A stretch of DNA of 64,000 nt. It comes from Sandaracinus sp964481145. Its GTDB lineage: Bacteria > Myxococcota_A > Polyangia > Polyangiales > Sandaracinaceae. Below the pieces are notes generated by a model. It searched no databases and was not told the DNA's origin. It worked only from the letters and a program-made list of their open reading frames with translations. This document shows positions 1 through 8,374 of this stretch, one piece after another. Position numbers and translations under genes: made by a program. Numbering within the stretch: position 1 is the first letter of the stretch; each line of letters opens with the position of its first letter. The stretch is from contig CAYZTA010000001.1 of NCBI GenBank assembly GCA_964481145.1, positions 1 to 64,000 of the forward strand. Direction: 5' to 3'.

Positions 1-2
1 GC

Positions 3-31
3 TTGACACCACGGCATCGGCCACCTAGATC
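3..31 (+). promoter_or_regulatory. Candidate sigma-70 promoter of the isc operon
   Basis: A perfect -35 hexamer TTGACA lies at 3-8. After a 17-bp spacer comes TAGATC (26-31), a weak -10 with 3 of 6 consensus bases. Transcription would begin near 38, just before the dyad at 44-67. The weak -10 fits a regulated promoter, but this is read by eye only. Confidence 0.4.
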
Positions 32-43
32 TCTGCTGTCAAC

Positions 44-67
44 AACCCTTACCCATACGTGAGGGTT
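44..67. promoter_or_regulatory. Inverted repeat, candidate operator of the MerR-isc operon
   Basis: An imperfect 24-bp dyad has outer arms AACCCT and AGGGTT and partial inner matching. It lies between the candidate promoter and the MerR start codon. Its size and symmetry suit a MerR-type dimer, so autoregulation by the first gene is the simplest reading. It does not resemble an IscR site. Confidence 0.45.
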
Positions 68-83
68 CGAGTGTTGCATCCCT

Positions 84-686
84 GTGGGACCCTCCATGAC
101 TTGGGACGTGTCGAAGATACCGAACAAACCGGTGAAGCGCTTGCCTCTCGCCCACGAGATGAGCCGCGAGCACTTGCGTTTGGTGGACTCGGCTGATGAG
201 CGCCCGCTTCGTGTCGGTGAACTCGCCAAGCGAACCGGCAAGACAGTGCGCGCGCTCCATCTCTATGAAGAGATCGGGCTGCTCGAGCCGGCCCGCCGCA
301 CGGGAGCTGGCTATCGTCTCTATTCGCGCGATTCCGTGACTCGAGTCGAGTGGATCAGCCGCCTGCAAGATGCCGGGCTTTCATTGCCCGGGATCCGAGA
401 TCTTCTCGAGAATTGGGGCGCGAGCGGTTCCGCTCCCCACGCGATGAAGAAGGTTACGGACCTCTACGTACGCAAGCTCGAAGAAACACGTGCACAGATC
501 ACCCGTCTTCGTGAGCTCGAAGCCGAGCTCACGAAGAGTCTTGATTATCTCGAGACATGCCATAGCTGCGAACCTCAAAGGGACGTGGCGGCTTGTCCAA
601 GTTGCGATCGCCACGAATGCGATTCGCATACACCGGTCCTCGTGGCCGGCTTTCATCCGCCCTCACAAAGACCAATCGAACGATGA
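84..686 (+). CDS. MerR-family regulator with Cys-rich C-terminal tail, heading the isc operon
   Basis: A MerR winged-helix domain occupies about residues 41-110, with the typical RVGELAKRTGKTVRALHLYE helix-turn-helix and a GYRLYS wing. A coiled-coil dimerisation helix follows at about 120-155. The tail holds five cysteines spaced C-x2-C-x8-C-x2-C-x4-C, which could bind zinc or an Fe-S cluster; SoxR uses a different C-x2-C-x-C-x5-C pattern. The frame opens at GTG 84, with an alternative ATG at 96. The stop overlaps the iscS start as ATGA, so the two are translationally coupled. The position is normally held by the Rrf2-type IscR, so a role in sensing Fe-S status is inferred. The family call is secure; the ligand is unknown. 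Confidence 0.85.
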   Translation: MGPSMTWDVSKIPNKPVKRLPLAHEMSREHLRLVDSADERPLRVGELAKRTGKTVRALHLYEEIGLLEPARRTGAGYRLYSRDSVTRVEWISRLQDAGLSLPGIRDLLENWGASGSAPHAMKKVTDLYVRKLEETRAQITRLRELEAELTKSLDYLETCHSCEPQRDVAACPSCDRHECDSHTPVLVAGFHPPSQRPIER

Positions 687-1909
687 CCATCGCGCTCCCC
701 ATCTACATGGACAATCACGCCACGACGCGCACCGACCCGCGTGTCGTCGAGGCGATGCTGCCGTATTTCACCGAGCGTTATGGCAATGCCGCGAGCCGTA
801 ACCACGCGTTCGGATGGGACGCCGAGAGCGCAGTCGAACAAGCGCGTGAACACGTCGCGAAGCTGATCTCGGCGAGCAGCTCGAAGGAGATCGTCTTCAC
901 CTCGGGCGCGACCGAGAGCAACAATCTCGCGATCAAAGGAATCGCCCAATTTTATAAAGAAAAGGGCGATCACATCATCACCAATCGAATCGAGCACAAA
1001 GCGGTCCTCGACACGTGCAAGAGCCTCGAGCGTTCGGGGTTTCGTGTGACGTATCTCGATGTCGACAGCAAAGGACAGATCTCTCCGGACGATGTTCGGC
1101 GCGCGATCACCGACAAAACGATTCTCGTGTCGACGATGCTCGCGAACAACGAAATCGGCACCGTCATGCCGATCGCCGAGATCGGGAAGATCACGCGTGA
1201 ACGAGGGGTGCTCTTCCATTGTGATGCGGTGCAGGGCGTGGGTCGTATGGAGTTCGATGTCGATGCGATGAACGTCGATCTCGCGAGCATCAGTGCACAC
1301 AAGATGTACGGCCCCAAGGGCGTAGGCGCGCTCTACGTGCGGCGAAATCGACCCCGTGTGCGCCTCGTCGCGCAAATGGACGGTGGTGGTCACGAGCGCG
1401 GCATGCGTTCGGGCACGTTGAACGTGCCGAGCATCGTGGGATTTGGGAAAGCCGCGGAAATCGCGGTGAACGAATGGCAAAAGGATCGTGAACACGCGTT
1501 CGGGTTGCGTCAGCGTCTCCGTAAGAAGCTCTTCGATCATATCGAGGAGATTCATTTGAACGGCGCCGACGACCCATGGCGCCATCCTGGCAACCTCAAC
1601 GTGTCTTTTTCCTTCGTCGAAGGCGAAGCGATGCTCATGGCGATCAAAGATGTCGCCGTGAGTTCGGGAAGCGCGTGTACCAGCGCGAGCCTCGAGCCGA
1701 GCTACGTGCTGCGTGCGCTCGGAGTGGACGAGGAACTCGCTCATTCATCGATTCGCTTTGGTCTTGGACGCTTCAATACTGAAGAAGAGGTCGATTACGT
1801 CGCTGAGCTCGTCATCCGTCAGGTGAAGCGACTTCGTGAAATGTCCCCGCTTTATGAGATGTGGAAGGACGGAATCGATCTCAAAACCATTGAGTGGGCC
1901 GCTCATTGA
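683..1909 (+). CDS. iscS: Cysteine desulfurase IscS
   Basis: This PLP enzyme takes sulfur from cysteine and passes it as persulfide to the scaffold IscU. The 408-residue length matches IscS. The PLP lysine is K207 in SAHKMYGPKG, and the persulfide cysteine is C332 in SSGSACTSASLEPSYVLRALG, nearly identical to the enterobacterial loop. ATG 683 overlaps the stop of the MerR gene and gives the expected N-terminus (IYMDNHATTRTDP). An upstream in-frame extension to 593 is rejected because it lies within the MerR coding region. iscU follows 34 nt downstream. Confidence 0.97.
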   Translation: MTIALPIYMDNHATTRTDPRVVEAMLPYFTERYGNAASRNHAFGWDAESAVEQAREHVAKLISASSSKEIVFTSGATESNNLAIKGIAQFYKEKGDHIITNRIEHKAVLDTCKSLERSGFRVTYLDVDSKGQISPDDVRRAITDKTILVSTMLANNEIGTVMPIAEIGKITRERGVLFHCDAVQGVGRMEFDVDAMNVDLASISAHKMYGPKGVGALYVRRNRPRVRLVAQMDGGGHERGMRSGTLNVPSIVGFGKAAEIAVNEWQKDREHAFGLRQRLRKKLFDHIEEIHLNGADDPWRHPGNLNVSFSFVEGEAMLMAIKDVAVSSGSACTSASLEPSYVLRALGVDEELAHSSIRFGLGRFNTEEEVDYVAELVIRQVKRLREMSPLYEMWKDGIDLKTIEWAAH

Positions 1910-1943
1910 GCGCGGTCTTCACGAATGAATCATCGGAGTCGAC

Positions 1944-2351
1944 ATGGCATATTCGAACAAGGTCATCGAGCATTACGAAAACCCCCAGAACGTCGGGACG
2001 CTCGACAAGGATGATCCGACGGTGGGTACGGGGCTCGTGGGTGCGCCGGCATGCGGCGACGTCATGCGTCTTCAGCTGAAGGTGAACCCCGAAACGAACG
2101 TGATCGAGGACGCGAAGTTCAAGACGTTCGGATGTGGGAGCGCCATCGCGTCGAGCTCGCTCGCGACCGAATGGGTCAAGGGCAAGACCGTCGATGAGGC
2201 GATGGAGCTCAAGAACACGCAGATCGTGAGCGAGCTGAATCTTCCGCCTGTGAAGATCCATTGCTCGGTGCTCGCCGAAGACGCGATCAAGAGCGCGATC
2301 GGCGACTACCGGCGCAAGCAGGCTGCACGAAAAGCAGAAAACGCATCTTGA
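1944..2351 (+). CDS. iscU: Iron-sulfur cluster scaffold IscU
   Basis: Scaffold on which [2Fe-2S] clusters form before transfer to apoproteins. At 135 residues it is slightly longer than the usual ~128. The three ligand cysteines are visible: C37 in APACGDVM, one in TFGCGSAIAS, and one in KIHCSVLAEDAI. The Asp after C37 is also conserved. LPPVK is the peptide recognised by the chaperone HscA, which is encoded downstream. The C-terminus is a short Lys/Arg/Ala-rich extension. Confidence 0.97.
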   Translation: MAYSNKVIEHYENPQNVGTLDKDDPTVGTGLVGAPACGDVMRLQLKVNPETNVIEDAKFKTFGCGSAIASSSLATEWVKGKTVDEAMELKNTQIVSELNLPPVKIHCSVLAEDAIKSAIGDYRRKQAARKAENAS

Positions 2352-2359
2352 GGCACACG

Positions 2360-2734
2360 ATGGAATCATCCGCCATGGCGAACGAACAAGCGGTTGCCGA
2401 GCGCGCCGAGATCGATCTCACGCCCAAGGCCGTCGAGATGGCAAAGCAAGCGCTCGAGCGTCGAGGAACGCCGGACGCCGCACTGCGCCTGGGGGTGCGG
2501 GGCGGGGGTTGCTCGGGCGTTTCTTATGTCATTGAATTTTCAGACAAAATTCGAGAGCGCGACCTCGTGTACGAGTTCGATGGTGGGCTCAAGGTCGTCG
2601 TGGATCCGAAGAGCCTCGTCTATCTGCGTGGTTCGGTGCTCGACTATGAAGTGAAGCTCATGGGACACGGCTTCAAGTTCGTGAACCCGAATGAGAAGAA
2701 AGGGTGCGGTTGCGGCGAATCGTTCTCGATTTAG
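2360..2734 (+). CDS. iscA: A-type iron-sulfur carrier IscA
   Basis: A-type carrier of 124 residues. It has the three conserved cysteines: one in GGGCSGVSY and two in the C-terminal GCGCGESFSI. ATG 2360 lies 8 nt after the iscU stop; ATG 2375 is an alternative start. A longer in-frame extension from 2261 is rejected because it lies inside iscU. IscA delivers iron or clusters to [4Fe-4S] proteins. The order iscU-iscA-hscB is that of the classical operon. Confidence 0.94.
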   Translation: MESSAMANEQAVAERAEIDLTPKAVEMAKQALERRGTPDAALRLGVRGGGCSGVSYVIEFSDKIRERDLVYEFDGGLKVVVDPKSLVYLRGSVLDYEVKLMGHGFKFVNPNEKKGCGCGESFSI

Positions 2735-2751
2735 CCTCGCGCGCGTCAATC

Positions 2752-3261
2752 ATGGACCCTTTCGCGACGTTCGGTGTGCCCGCCATCTTCGATTTGGAAT
2801 CCGCGGAGATCGAGCGTCGATATCGCGATTTGCAGCGTGCACTCCATCCCGATCGCTTTGTCACTGCCCCTTCCTCCGAGCGGCAGCTCGCGCTCCGGAA
2901 TGCAGTCGCGGTCAACGAGGCCTATCGCACCTTGCGAGATCCGCTCACCCGCGCGCGGGCGCTGCTCGCGCTTCGGGGGGATGGAGCCGTGGGCGAAGCG
3001 AAAGCCGATCCCATGTTCTTGATGGAGATCATGGAACGTCGAGAGGCGCTCTCCGAAGCGCGAGCGAAGCGTGATCTCGATTCTGTGAAAAAACTCGAGG
3101 CCGAAGTGCGAGAGGACGAGAGCCGCACATATCGACGTCTCGATGCGCTTTTTTCCCAAGGCACGGGCGACGAGATCGCCCGTGAGCTCTCTAAAATGCA
3201 ATATTTTAGGCGATTTTTGAATGAAATCGAGAGCGTCGCAGAGGAAGCCACCGCGCCCTGA
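2752..3261 (+). CDS. hscB: J-domain co-chaperone HscB
   Basis: Co-chaperone of 169 residues that brings IscU to HscA and stimulates its ATPase. The N-terminal J domain contains the HPD motif (LHPDRF), and a C-terminal helical region (about 85-169) would contact IscU. ATG 2752 gives the typical MDPFATFGV start. An in-frame extension to 2704 overlaps iscA and adds nothing J-like. hscA follows after 22 nt. Confidence 0.92.
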   Translation: MDPFATFGVPAIFDLESAEIERRYRDLQRALHPDRFVTAPSSERQLALRNAVAVNEAYRTLRDPLTRARALLALRGDGAVGEAKADPMFLMEIMERREALSEARAKRDLDSVKKLEAEVREDESRTYRRLDALFSQGTGDEIARELSKMQYFRRFLNEIESVAEEATAP

Positions 3262-3283
3262 CGCGACAGTTTGAGTCAACGAC

Positions 3284-5215
3284 ATGTCTCTGCTCCAAAT
3301 CCACGATCCGGTGGCTCGTCCGCGTGCGATCGGAATTGATCTCGGAACGACCAATAGCGTCGTGGCATACGTCGCCGCCACGGGTGCACCGGTGGTGATC
3401 CGTGATTGCGATGGTGAAGCGCTCGTGCCGAGCGTCGTGCATTACCCTGAGATCAAGGGAGCCTCCAATGCGCGTATCGTGGGTGCGCGCGCGAGAGAGC
3501 TCGCGCTCGAATATCCGCGTACGACGATTTCGAGTGTGAAGCGGTTCATGGGGCGTGGCGCCAACGATGTAGAGACACGTCGCCTCGGTCCTTATCGTTT
3601 TGCATCGAGCGAAGGTCCCGTCGTTCGTTTCGAGGTGGGTGAGGGCAGGGCGGTGAGTCCCGTCGAGGTGAGCGCAGAGATCTTGCGCGAGCTCCGAGAC
3701 CGTGCCGAGGAAGAGCTCGGAGCCGTGAATGCAGCGGTCATCACCGTGCCGGCGTATTTCGATGACGCACAACGCCAAGCCACCAAAGACGCGGCGCGCC
3801 TTGCAGGGCTCACGGTGTTGCGATTGATGAACGAGCCGACGGCCGCAGCGCTCGCATACGGACTCGACAAACGAAAGAATGGTCGATTTGCGGTCTACGA
3901 TCTGGGCGGCGGAACGTTCGACGTGACGATCCTCGACTTGGACGACGGCGTGTTTCAAGTGCGTTCGACCGGCGGCGACAGCGAGCTCGGTGGCGATGAC
4001 ATGGATCGCATTCTGGCGAGTCAAATCTTGTCGGCGCTCGATTGTCGTGATGCGGAACATGCGCCGCCCCATGCAATTCGCTACGCGCTCGACGCAGCCA
4101 GGGCGTTCAAACATGAGCTTACGGAACACGAGAGCGTCGAGAGCGAGCTCGAATTCGACGGCCGGAAAAGCAAGCTGCGGTTCACGCAGAAAGATCTCGA
4201 AACCGTGGTGCGCCCGATTCTCGAGCGCACGGGAGCGGTGGCTCGGCGTGCGCTCCGAGATGCTGAGACGAGGCCCGAAGAGCTCGATGGTGTGATCTTG
4301 GTCGGAGGCTCGACGCGGATGCCGGCGGTGCGCAGCTATGTTCGTGAGCTCTTCGGACGTGAGCCGCTGGGCGATATCGATCCCGAGTTGGTGGTCGCGC
4401 TTGGCGCTGCGCTCCAAGCGGACATGCTCGGTGGCAGCGGTCCTCGGCAAGACGTTCTTTTGCTCGATGTGCTTCCACTGTCGCTTGGAATCGAGTCGAT
4501 GGGTGGGGTCGTCGAGCGAATTTTACCGAGAAACACTCCGATTCCGTGTGAATCCGCGCAAGTCTTCACGACGTACGCAGAGAACCAGACAGGGTTCGAG
4601 ATTCATGTCGTCCAGGGCGAGCGTGAGCTCGCCGCCGATTGTCGTTCTCTTGCGCGTTTCACGCTGAAGGGCATCCCGCCGATGCCGGCGGGGATTGCAC
4701 GACTCGAAGTTCGCTTTCGGGTGGATGCCGATGGCCTTTTGCATGTGAATGCGACTGAGCGCACGACCGGGCTCGCGCAAGAGGTCGAAGTCAAACCGAG
4801 CTATGGCCTCGATGATGGAGCGATCGAGCGCATGCTGCTCGAGGCCTACGAACATGGCGAAGCGGATGTCGCTCGTCGTGCGCTCCACGAGCAGCGTGTC
4901 GAAGCCGAGCGCGTCCTTCAAGCGACAGAAAAGGCGATGAGTGATGACGCGGATCTGCTCTCGGATCGCGAGCACACCGAGATCTCGACGGCGATGACTC
5001 GCCTTCGTGAGGCCATCCTAAAAGACGATCATCGACTCATTGCGACCCGCATCGATGAGCTCGATGACACGACGCGTGAATTCGCGGGCCGACGCATGGA
5101 CCGCGCGATCAAAAACGCGCTCAGCGGCCGCGAACTCGCGCAGGTCGAAGAGGAGACAGCGAGCGCCAGAGGGATCGATTCGCATTTGCCGCCTTCTGCT
5201 CGCGAGGATGATTGA
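3284..5215 (+). CDS. hscA: Hsp70-type chaperone HscA
   Basis: Dedicated Hsp70 that acts on the IscU LPPVK peptide to release clusters. At 643 residues it is close to the usual 610-620 plus a short tail. The nucleotide-binding domain shows GIDLGTTNSVVAY, YFDDAQRQATKDAA, NEPTAAALAYG, DLGGGTFDVT and a phosphate loop GGSTRMPAVR. The substrate-binding domain starts near residue 390 (DVLPLSLGIES), and a helical lid makes up the C-terminus. The partner genes iscU and hscB lie directly upstream, which separates it from DnaK. The ferredoxin gene begins 2 nt after the stop. Confidence 0.96.
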   Translation: MSLLQIHDPVARPRAIGIDLGTTNSVVAYVAATGAPVVIRDCDGEALVPSVVHYPEIKGASNARIVGARARELALEYPRTTISSVKRFMGRGANDVETRRLGPYRFASSEGPVVRFEVGEGRAVSPVEVSAEILRELRDRAEEELGAVNAAVITVPAYFDDAQRQATKDAARLAGLTVLRLMNEPTAAALAYGLDKRKNGRFAVYDLGGGTFDVTILDLDDGVFQVRSTGGDSELGGDDMDRILASQILSALDCRDAEHAPPHAIRYALDAARAFKHELTEHESVESELEFDGRKSKLRFTQKDLETVVRPILERTGAVARRALRDAETRPEELDGVILVGGSTRMPAVRSYVRELFGREPLGDIDPELVVALGAALQADMLGGSGPRQDVLLLDVLPLSLGIESMGGVVERILPRNTPIPCESAQVFTTYAENQTGFEIHVVQGERELAADCRSLARFTLKGIPPMPAGIARLEVRFRVDADGLLHVNATERTTGLAQEVEVKPSYGLDDGAIERMLLEAYEHGEADVARRALHEQRVEAERVLQATEKAMSDDADLLSDREHTEISTAMTRLREAILKDDHRLIATRIDELDDTTREFAGRRMDRAIKNALSGRELAQVEEETASARGIDSHLPPSAREDD

Positions 5216-5217
5216 AG

Positions 5218-5586
5218 ATGCCGAAAGTTCGTTTTCTCAAAGAAAAACTCGAGGTTGAAGTTCCGGAGGGGACGTCGATTCTCGAAGCCGCGAAGAGGAT
5301 AGGAGCGCCGGAGGGGGATCGGTGCGGCGGTGTTTGCGCGTGTTCGACGTGCCACGTGTATGTCGTGGAAGGGTTCGACGAACTCTCGGAAATCGAAGAC
5401 GAAGAGTTCGATATCTTGGATAAAGCGTGGGATGTTCGTCCGAGCTCGCGTCTTGGCTGCCAAGCCAAAATCCACAGCGATGTCGCTGTGGAAATTAGTG
5501 ACGAAAGCTTCGAAGCCTTTCTCCACGAGCATCCTCAGGAGAGAGAAGCCGCGCGTGCTTTGCGCGCCGCTGCGAAAAACTCCTGA
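5218..5586 (+). CDS. fdx: [2Fe-2S] ferredoxin of the Isc system
   Basis: Adrenodoxin-type ferredoxin of 122 residues that supplies electrons for cluster assembly. Ligands follow the C-x5-C-x2-C pattern within RCGGVCACSTCHVYV, with the fourth Cys in SRLGCQAKI. One additional Cys lies within the loop. ATG 5218 follows the hscA stop by 2 nt; a TTG at 5212 is possible but overlaps hscA. This is the last gene of the operon and no iscX is visible. Its 3' end faces the next gene with only 6 bp between stops. Confidence 0.95.
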   Translation: MPKVRFLKEKLEVEVPEGTSILEAAKRIGAPEGDRCGGVCACSTCHVYVVEGFDELSEIEDEEFDILDKAWDVRPSSRLGCQAKIHSDVAVEISDESFEAFLHEHPQEREAARALRAAAKNS

Positions 5587-5592
5587 GCCGAG

Positions 5593-6432
5593 TCAGAGCG
5601 ACATTTCTTGCTGAAAGCGTCGCTCCTCGCGATCCTTGATCGATTCGAGGATGATCGTGGCGGTCTCTTCGATGGCTCGACCGCTGACGTCGATCACCAT
5701 CCAATCGGGGTGCTTGGAGAAGATCGATTCTGCATAGTCGAGCTCAGAGCGCACGTGTTCGCGCAAGCCGTATGCGGTATCGGGCGGCATTCCGAGCTGT
5801 ACGAGGCGTGCTTTGCGGATCTCCATGAGCTGTTCGATGCCGATCGTGAGACCCACGACTTTTTCTTGAGGGATATCCTCGAGCTCGGTCGGAGTCGCCA
5901 CCCCGAGGACCAGGGGGACATTGGCGACTCGAAGGCCTCGACCTGCGAGATACGTCGAGAGCGGCGTTTTGCTCGTCCGGCTGACGCCCACGAGGACGAG
6001 ATCGGCTTTGCGCAGATTGCGTGGCTCCTTCCCGTCATCGCTCTTCACCGCGAACTCGATTGCCTCGACGCGGCGGAAATACTCCTCCGAGAGGGGCATG
6101 GTGGCCGAAGGTTGGTTGAGCGGTGAGGCTTCGACGTAGGTGGCGACCTTGTGGATGAGCTGACCGATGACATCGACCGTCTCGACCTTTTCTTGGGCTG
6201 CGATCTCGTGGAAGGACTCACGCAACTCAGGAGAGACGAGGGTGAAGACCACCATGGCTCCAGCCTCACCGGCCTTGCGAAGAACGTCTGCCACCGCATC
6301 GCGATCGCGCACACGGGTGAAGAGGCGTACACGCACTCGGTGATGAGGGAACTGAAGCAGCGAGGCGCGAACGACGCGTTCGGCCGTTTCACCAGTGGAG
6401 TCGCTGACCACGAAAATCTGATGCCCGTCCAT
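5593..6432 (-). CDS. PEP synthase / PPDK regulatory kinase-pyrophosphorylase (DUF299 family)
   Basis: Bifunctional serine/threonine kinase and phosphotransferase of the PpsR/RP1 family (PF03618), which switches PEP synthase or pyruvate phosphate dikinase on and off. The N-terminus MDGHQIFVVSDSTGETAE is the family signature. The P-loop-like GVSRTSKTPLSTYLA lies mid-protein (about 150-165). The 279-residue length is typical. A GAGG-containing ribosome site precedes the start. No target enzyme gene lies nearby, so which of the two it controls cannot be told here. Confidence 0.93.
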   Translation of the reverse strand: MDGHQIFVVSDSTGETAERVVRASLLQFPHHRVRVRLFTRVRDRDAVADVLRKAGEAGAMVVFTLVSPELRESFHEIAAQEKVETVDVIGQLIHKVATYVEASPLNQPSATMPLSEEYFRRVEAIEFAVKSDDGKEPRNLRKADLVLVGVSRTSKTPLSTYLAGRGLRVANVPLVLGVATPTELEDIPQEKVVGLTIGIEQLMEIRKARLVQLGMPPDTAYGLREHVRSELDYAESIFSKHPDWMVIDVSGRAIEETATIILESIKDREERRFQQEMSL

Positions 6433-6502
6433 GTTGTCGCCTCTACGTCGTTATGCGCTCGGTTGGGTTGAGAGGGCAAGCACGTTGTCGACGCCCGAAA
6501 CG

Positions 6503-6532
6503 CAATCGAGCCCGGCGGACCGGGCTCGATTG
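6503..6532 (-). terminator. Strong hairpin downstream of the small basic ORF
   Basis: A perfect 13-bp GC-rich stem with a four-base loop: arms 6503-6515 and 6520-6532, core AATCGAGCCCGG. It lies 22 nt after the stop of the 49-residue ORF. The T-run after it is weak (GCGTTTC), so it could be a terminator, a transcript-stabilising hairpin, or both. Confidence 0.6.
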
Positions 6533-6554
6533 TGAATGCGGGCGAGTGGAGCGA

Positions 6555-6704
6555 TCAGTGGTTGCTGGGGCAGCCACGCTTGCTCAGACGTCGTCCTGCC
6601 ATGCGGTTGACACGACGGCGATTCTTCGCCTTGAGAGAGGCCGTCTTGCGCTTGCCGCGGGAACGGTCGCGATTGCGCGGCGACCGGGAGATCATCAAGA
6701 ACAT
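6555..6704 (-). CDS. Small Arg/Lys-rich protein of unknown function (49 aa)
   Basis: Very basic 49-residue protein; its second half contains KAKNRRRVNRMAGRRLSKRGC. Gene status rests on context. GAGGAG sits 7 nt before ATG 6704, a hairpin terminator of the upstream lipoprotein gene lies just before it (6743-6771), and a 13-bp hairpin lies just after its stop. A longer start at 6761 would begin inside that upstream terminator and is rejected. The composition suggests RNA or ribosome binding, but I could not match it to a named ribosomal protein (it is not bL34-like or bTHX-like by eye). Confidence 0.6.
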   Translation of the reverse strand: MFLMISRSPRNRDRSRGKRKTASLKAKNRRRVNRMAGRRLSKRGCPSNH

Positions 6705-6742
6705 CGTTCGCTCCTCGAAGAAGTGACGCCGCCATATACGCG

Positions 6743-6771
6743 AAAAAGCCCGGCACCGCAAGGCACCGGGC
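6743..6771 (-). terminator. Rho-independent terminator after the Cys-rich lipoprotein gene
   Basis: Stem GCCCGG / CCGGGC (6748-6753 with 6766-6771) with inner partial pairing. On the minus strand it is followed by a run of five T. It starts 29 nt after the stop of the lipoprotein gene. On the plus strand it is followed by TTCTTCT, so weak bidirectional action is possible. Confidence 0.75.
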
Positions 6772-6799
6772 TTCTTCTAGAGGGACTTATTGGAACGAA

Positions 6800-8374
6800 T
6801 CAATCAGCGGATGGAACTTCGATGCAGTAGCCGGAGGTCTCTCCGGTTGCGATATCGCAGAAGCGCCCTGCGCCGCACCCGCCGACTCCAGCATCAGAGC
6901 TCGCGCCCCCATCCGCACTCGTCGCGCTGCACGTTTCGACACAAAGCCCCGCGAGTTGGTGCTCGGAATCGGTCACGCAGGTGGTGGCTGCTCCCGTCGT
7001 GCAATCCTCATCGGAGGTGCAGGGATCCACGCAGCGTCCAAGGAGCTGTGCGCCCGTGATGTTGTTGCAAATCTGGTCAACATAGCAGTCCGTGGCTCCC
7101 GGATTGAAGCAGAAGTCGTTGAGACTGCGGCAGAAACCGTAGCTTTGATCCTTGACCTGCACACACGCCTGGCCTTCCTCACAGCTGTCCGCTGCGGTCG
7201 GATCACAGCTGGATCGGCACGTGCCGCTCGGCTCCGGTTCGTCATCGGTTGGATCAGGTATATCGCACTGCTCTTCGTGTCCACATTGAATGAGGTTGTC
7301 ACAAATGCCGAGGCAGTAGCCGCGATGCGTACCGATCATGTGCGGCTGTCCCGTACTGGTCTCGAGCGGGACACACGCGTTGCCGGGATGGCAGTCATCG
7401 GCGGTCGTGCAACCAGCCAAACAGATCGTTGCGTTGTTTGCGCCCGCAGGAAGACAGACCCCTCGGTCTCCTTCGCAGGTTTGCTCCGCGGTGCATTGTG
7501 TTTGTGCGCACGTACCACCTCGCAAACAACGACCGGTATCTGCGGGACAGTCGGAAATGGAGTCGCATTCATCGCCGACGCGGGCGTTGGCCGGAGCTTC
7601 CCAGTCACAACGGCCCGTCGTCACGTTGCACGTGACGCCTGTTCCTGGAGCGCGCCATGTCCCGCTGTTACCGTCCTCGGTAATGATCCGCACGCTCTGA
7701 CATTGCGTGTCGCTGACGCAGGATTCGAGACAGAGATTGCTAAAGGGGTCGCAGCTATAACCTTCCGGACAGGTGCCTCGGCCTTCGGGATCGAACTCAC
7801 AGTGCGCGCGGCACAATCCCAAGACCTCGAACTCGAATTGGCGTTCTTCGGCCGGGAAGATGAAAGCACCCACTGGGATACCGAAGGGGTCGGCACCGAG
7901 CGTCTGGGTACACTTCGCGCATGAGCCGCACGAGTCCGTTTCAGCGCTCGTATCACACTGAGCGGTACAGAAGCCTCCTGGGGCAAACACGACCGGAATA
8001 TCATCCGCAGGTACTGGGGTTTTCGTGGTGAACGAGCTCGGATTTTCGGGATCGTCTGCGTCGGCCTGTGGCCAATTAAAACCTTCACGATAGGTGAGCA
8101 TACGCCCGCCGAAAGGATCGACGCACTCGATGCTCGAGTTGGCACACGTGCCTCTCGTGCAGAGGCCGCCCATCCGGCCTGGCGAACCGCATGTTGTGGC
8201 GGCCGTTCCGCTGTCGTTCCCCGGGCCTGCGTCTGGTGTTCCCATACTCGCATCGTCACCTGACGCATCGATGCAGAGGACACCTTCGCAGCTGTTCCCA
8301 TCGTTGCCGCAACCGACGGTCGCTGCCAGTGCTAGAGCCGCTATGAACGTCAAATACCAAGCGCTTCTTGTCAT
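6800..8374 (-). CDS. Large Cys-rich secreted lipoprotein
   Basis: The signal peptide MTRSAWYLTFIAALALAATVGC ends in a lipobox-like TVGC, so the mature protein should start at a lipidated Cys. The ~500-residue remainder is Asp/Gly/Thr-rich with dozens of cysteines in irregular short modules (for example CAQTQCTAEQTC and CTSDEDCTTG). This resembles the disulfide-rich lipoproteins common in myxobacteria. GGAGGA precedes ATG 8374; an earlier in-frame ATG at 8410 would spoil the signal peptide. It probably faces the periplasm or cell surface. No catalytic motif was recognised. It is a single gene with its own terminator. Confidence 0.85.
   Translation of the reverse strand: MTRSAWYLTFIAALALAATVGCGNDGNSCEGVLCIDASGDDASMGTPDAGPGNDSGTAATTCGSPGRMGGLCTRGTCANSSIECVDPFGGRMLTYREGFNWPQADADDPENPSSFTTKTPVPADDIPVVFAPGGFCTAQCDTSAETDSCGSCAKCTQTLGADPFGIPVGAFIFPAEERQFEFEVLGLCRAHCEFDPEGRGTCPEGYSCDPFSNLCLESCVSDTQCQSVRIITEDGNSGTWRAPGTGVTCNVTTGRCDWEAPANARVGDECDSISDCPADTGRCLRGGTCAQTQCTAEQTCEGDRGVCLPAGANNATICLAGCTTADDCHPGNACVPLETSTGQPHMIGTHRGYCLGICDNLIQCGHEEQCDIPDPTDDEPEPSGTCRSSCDPTAADSCEEGQACVQVKDQSYGFCRSLNDFCFNPGATDCYVDQICNNITGAQLLGRCVDPCTSDEDCTTGAATTCVTDSEHQLAGLCVETCSATSADGGASSDAGVGGCGAGRFCDIATGETSGYCIEVPSAD

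Noticed and set aside
84..686. Heavy-metal MerR (CueR/ZntR/CadR type) or SoxR
   Set aside because: The Cys pattern does not match these groups, and the gene is coupled to iscS with no metal transporter beside it.
653..1744. 363-codon open frame antisense to iscS
   Set aside because: High-GC shadow of a strongly conserved gene; the product is Arg/His/Asp-rich with no recognisable domain.
6956..7924. 322-codon plus-strand frame opposite the Cys-rich lipoprotein
   Set aside because: The minus-strand frame has a signal peptide, lipobox, ribosome site and terminator; the plus frame has none.
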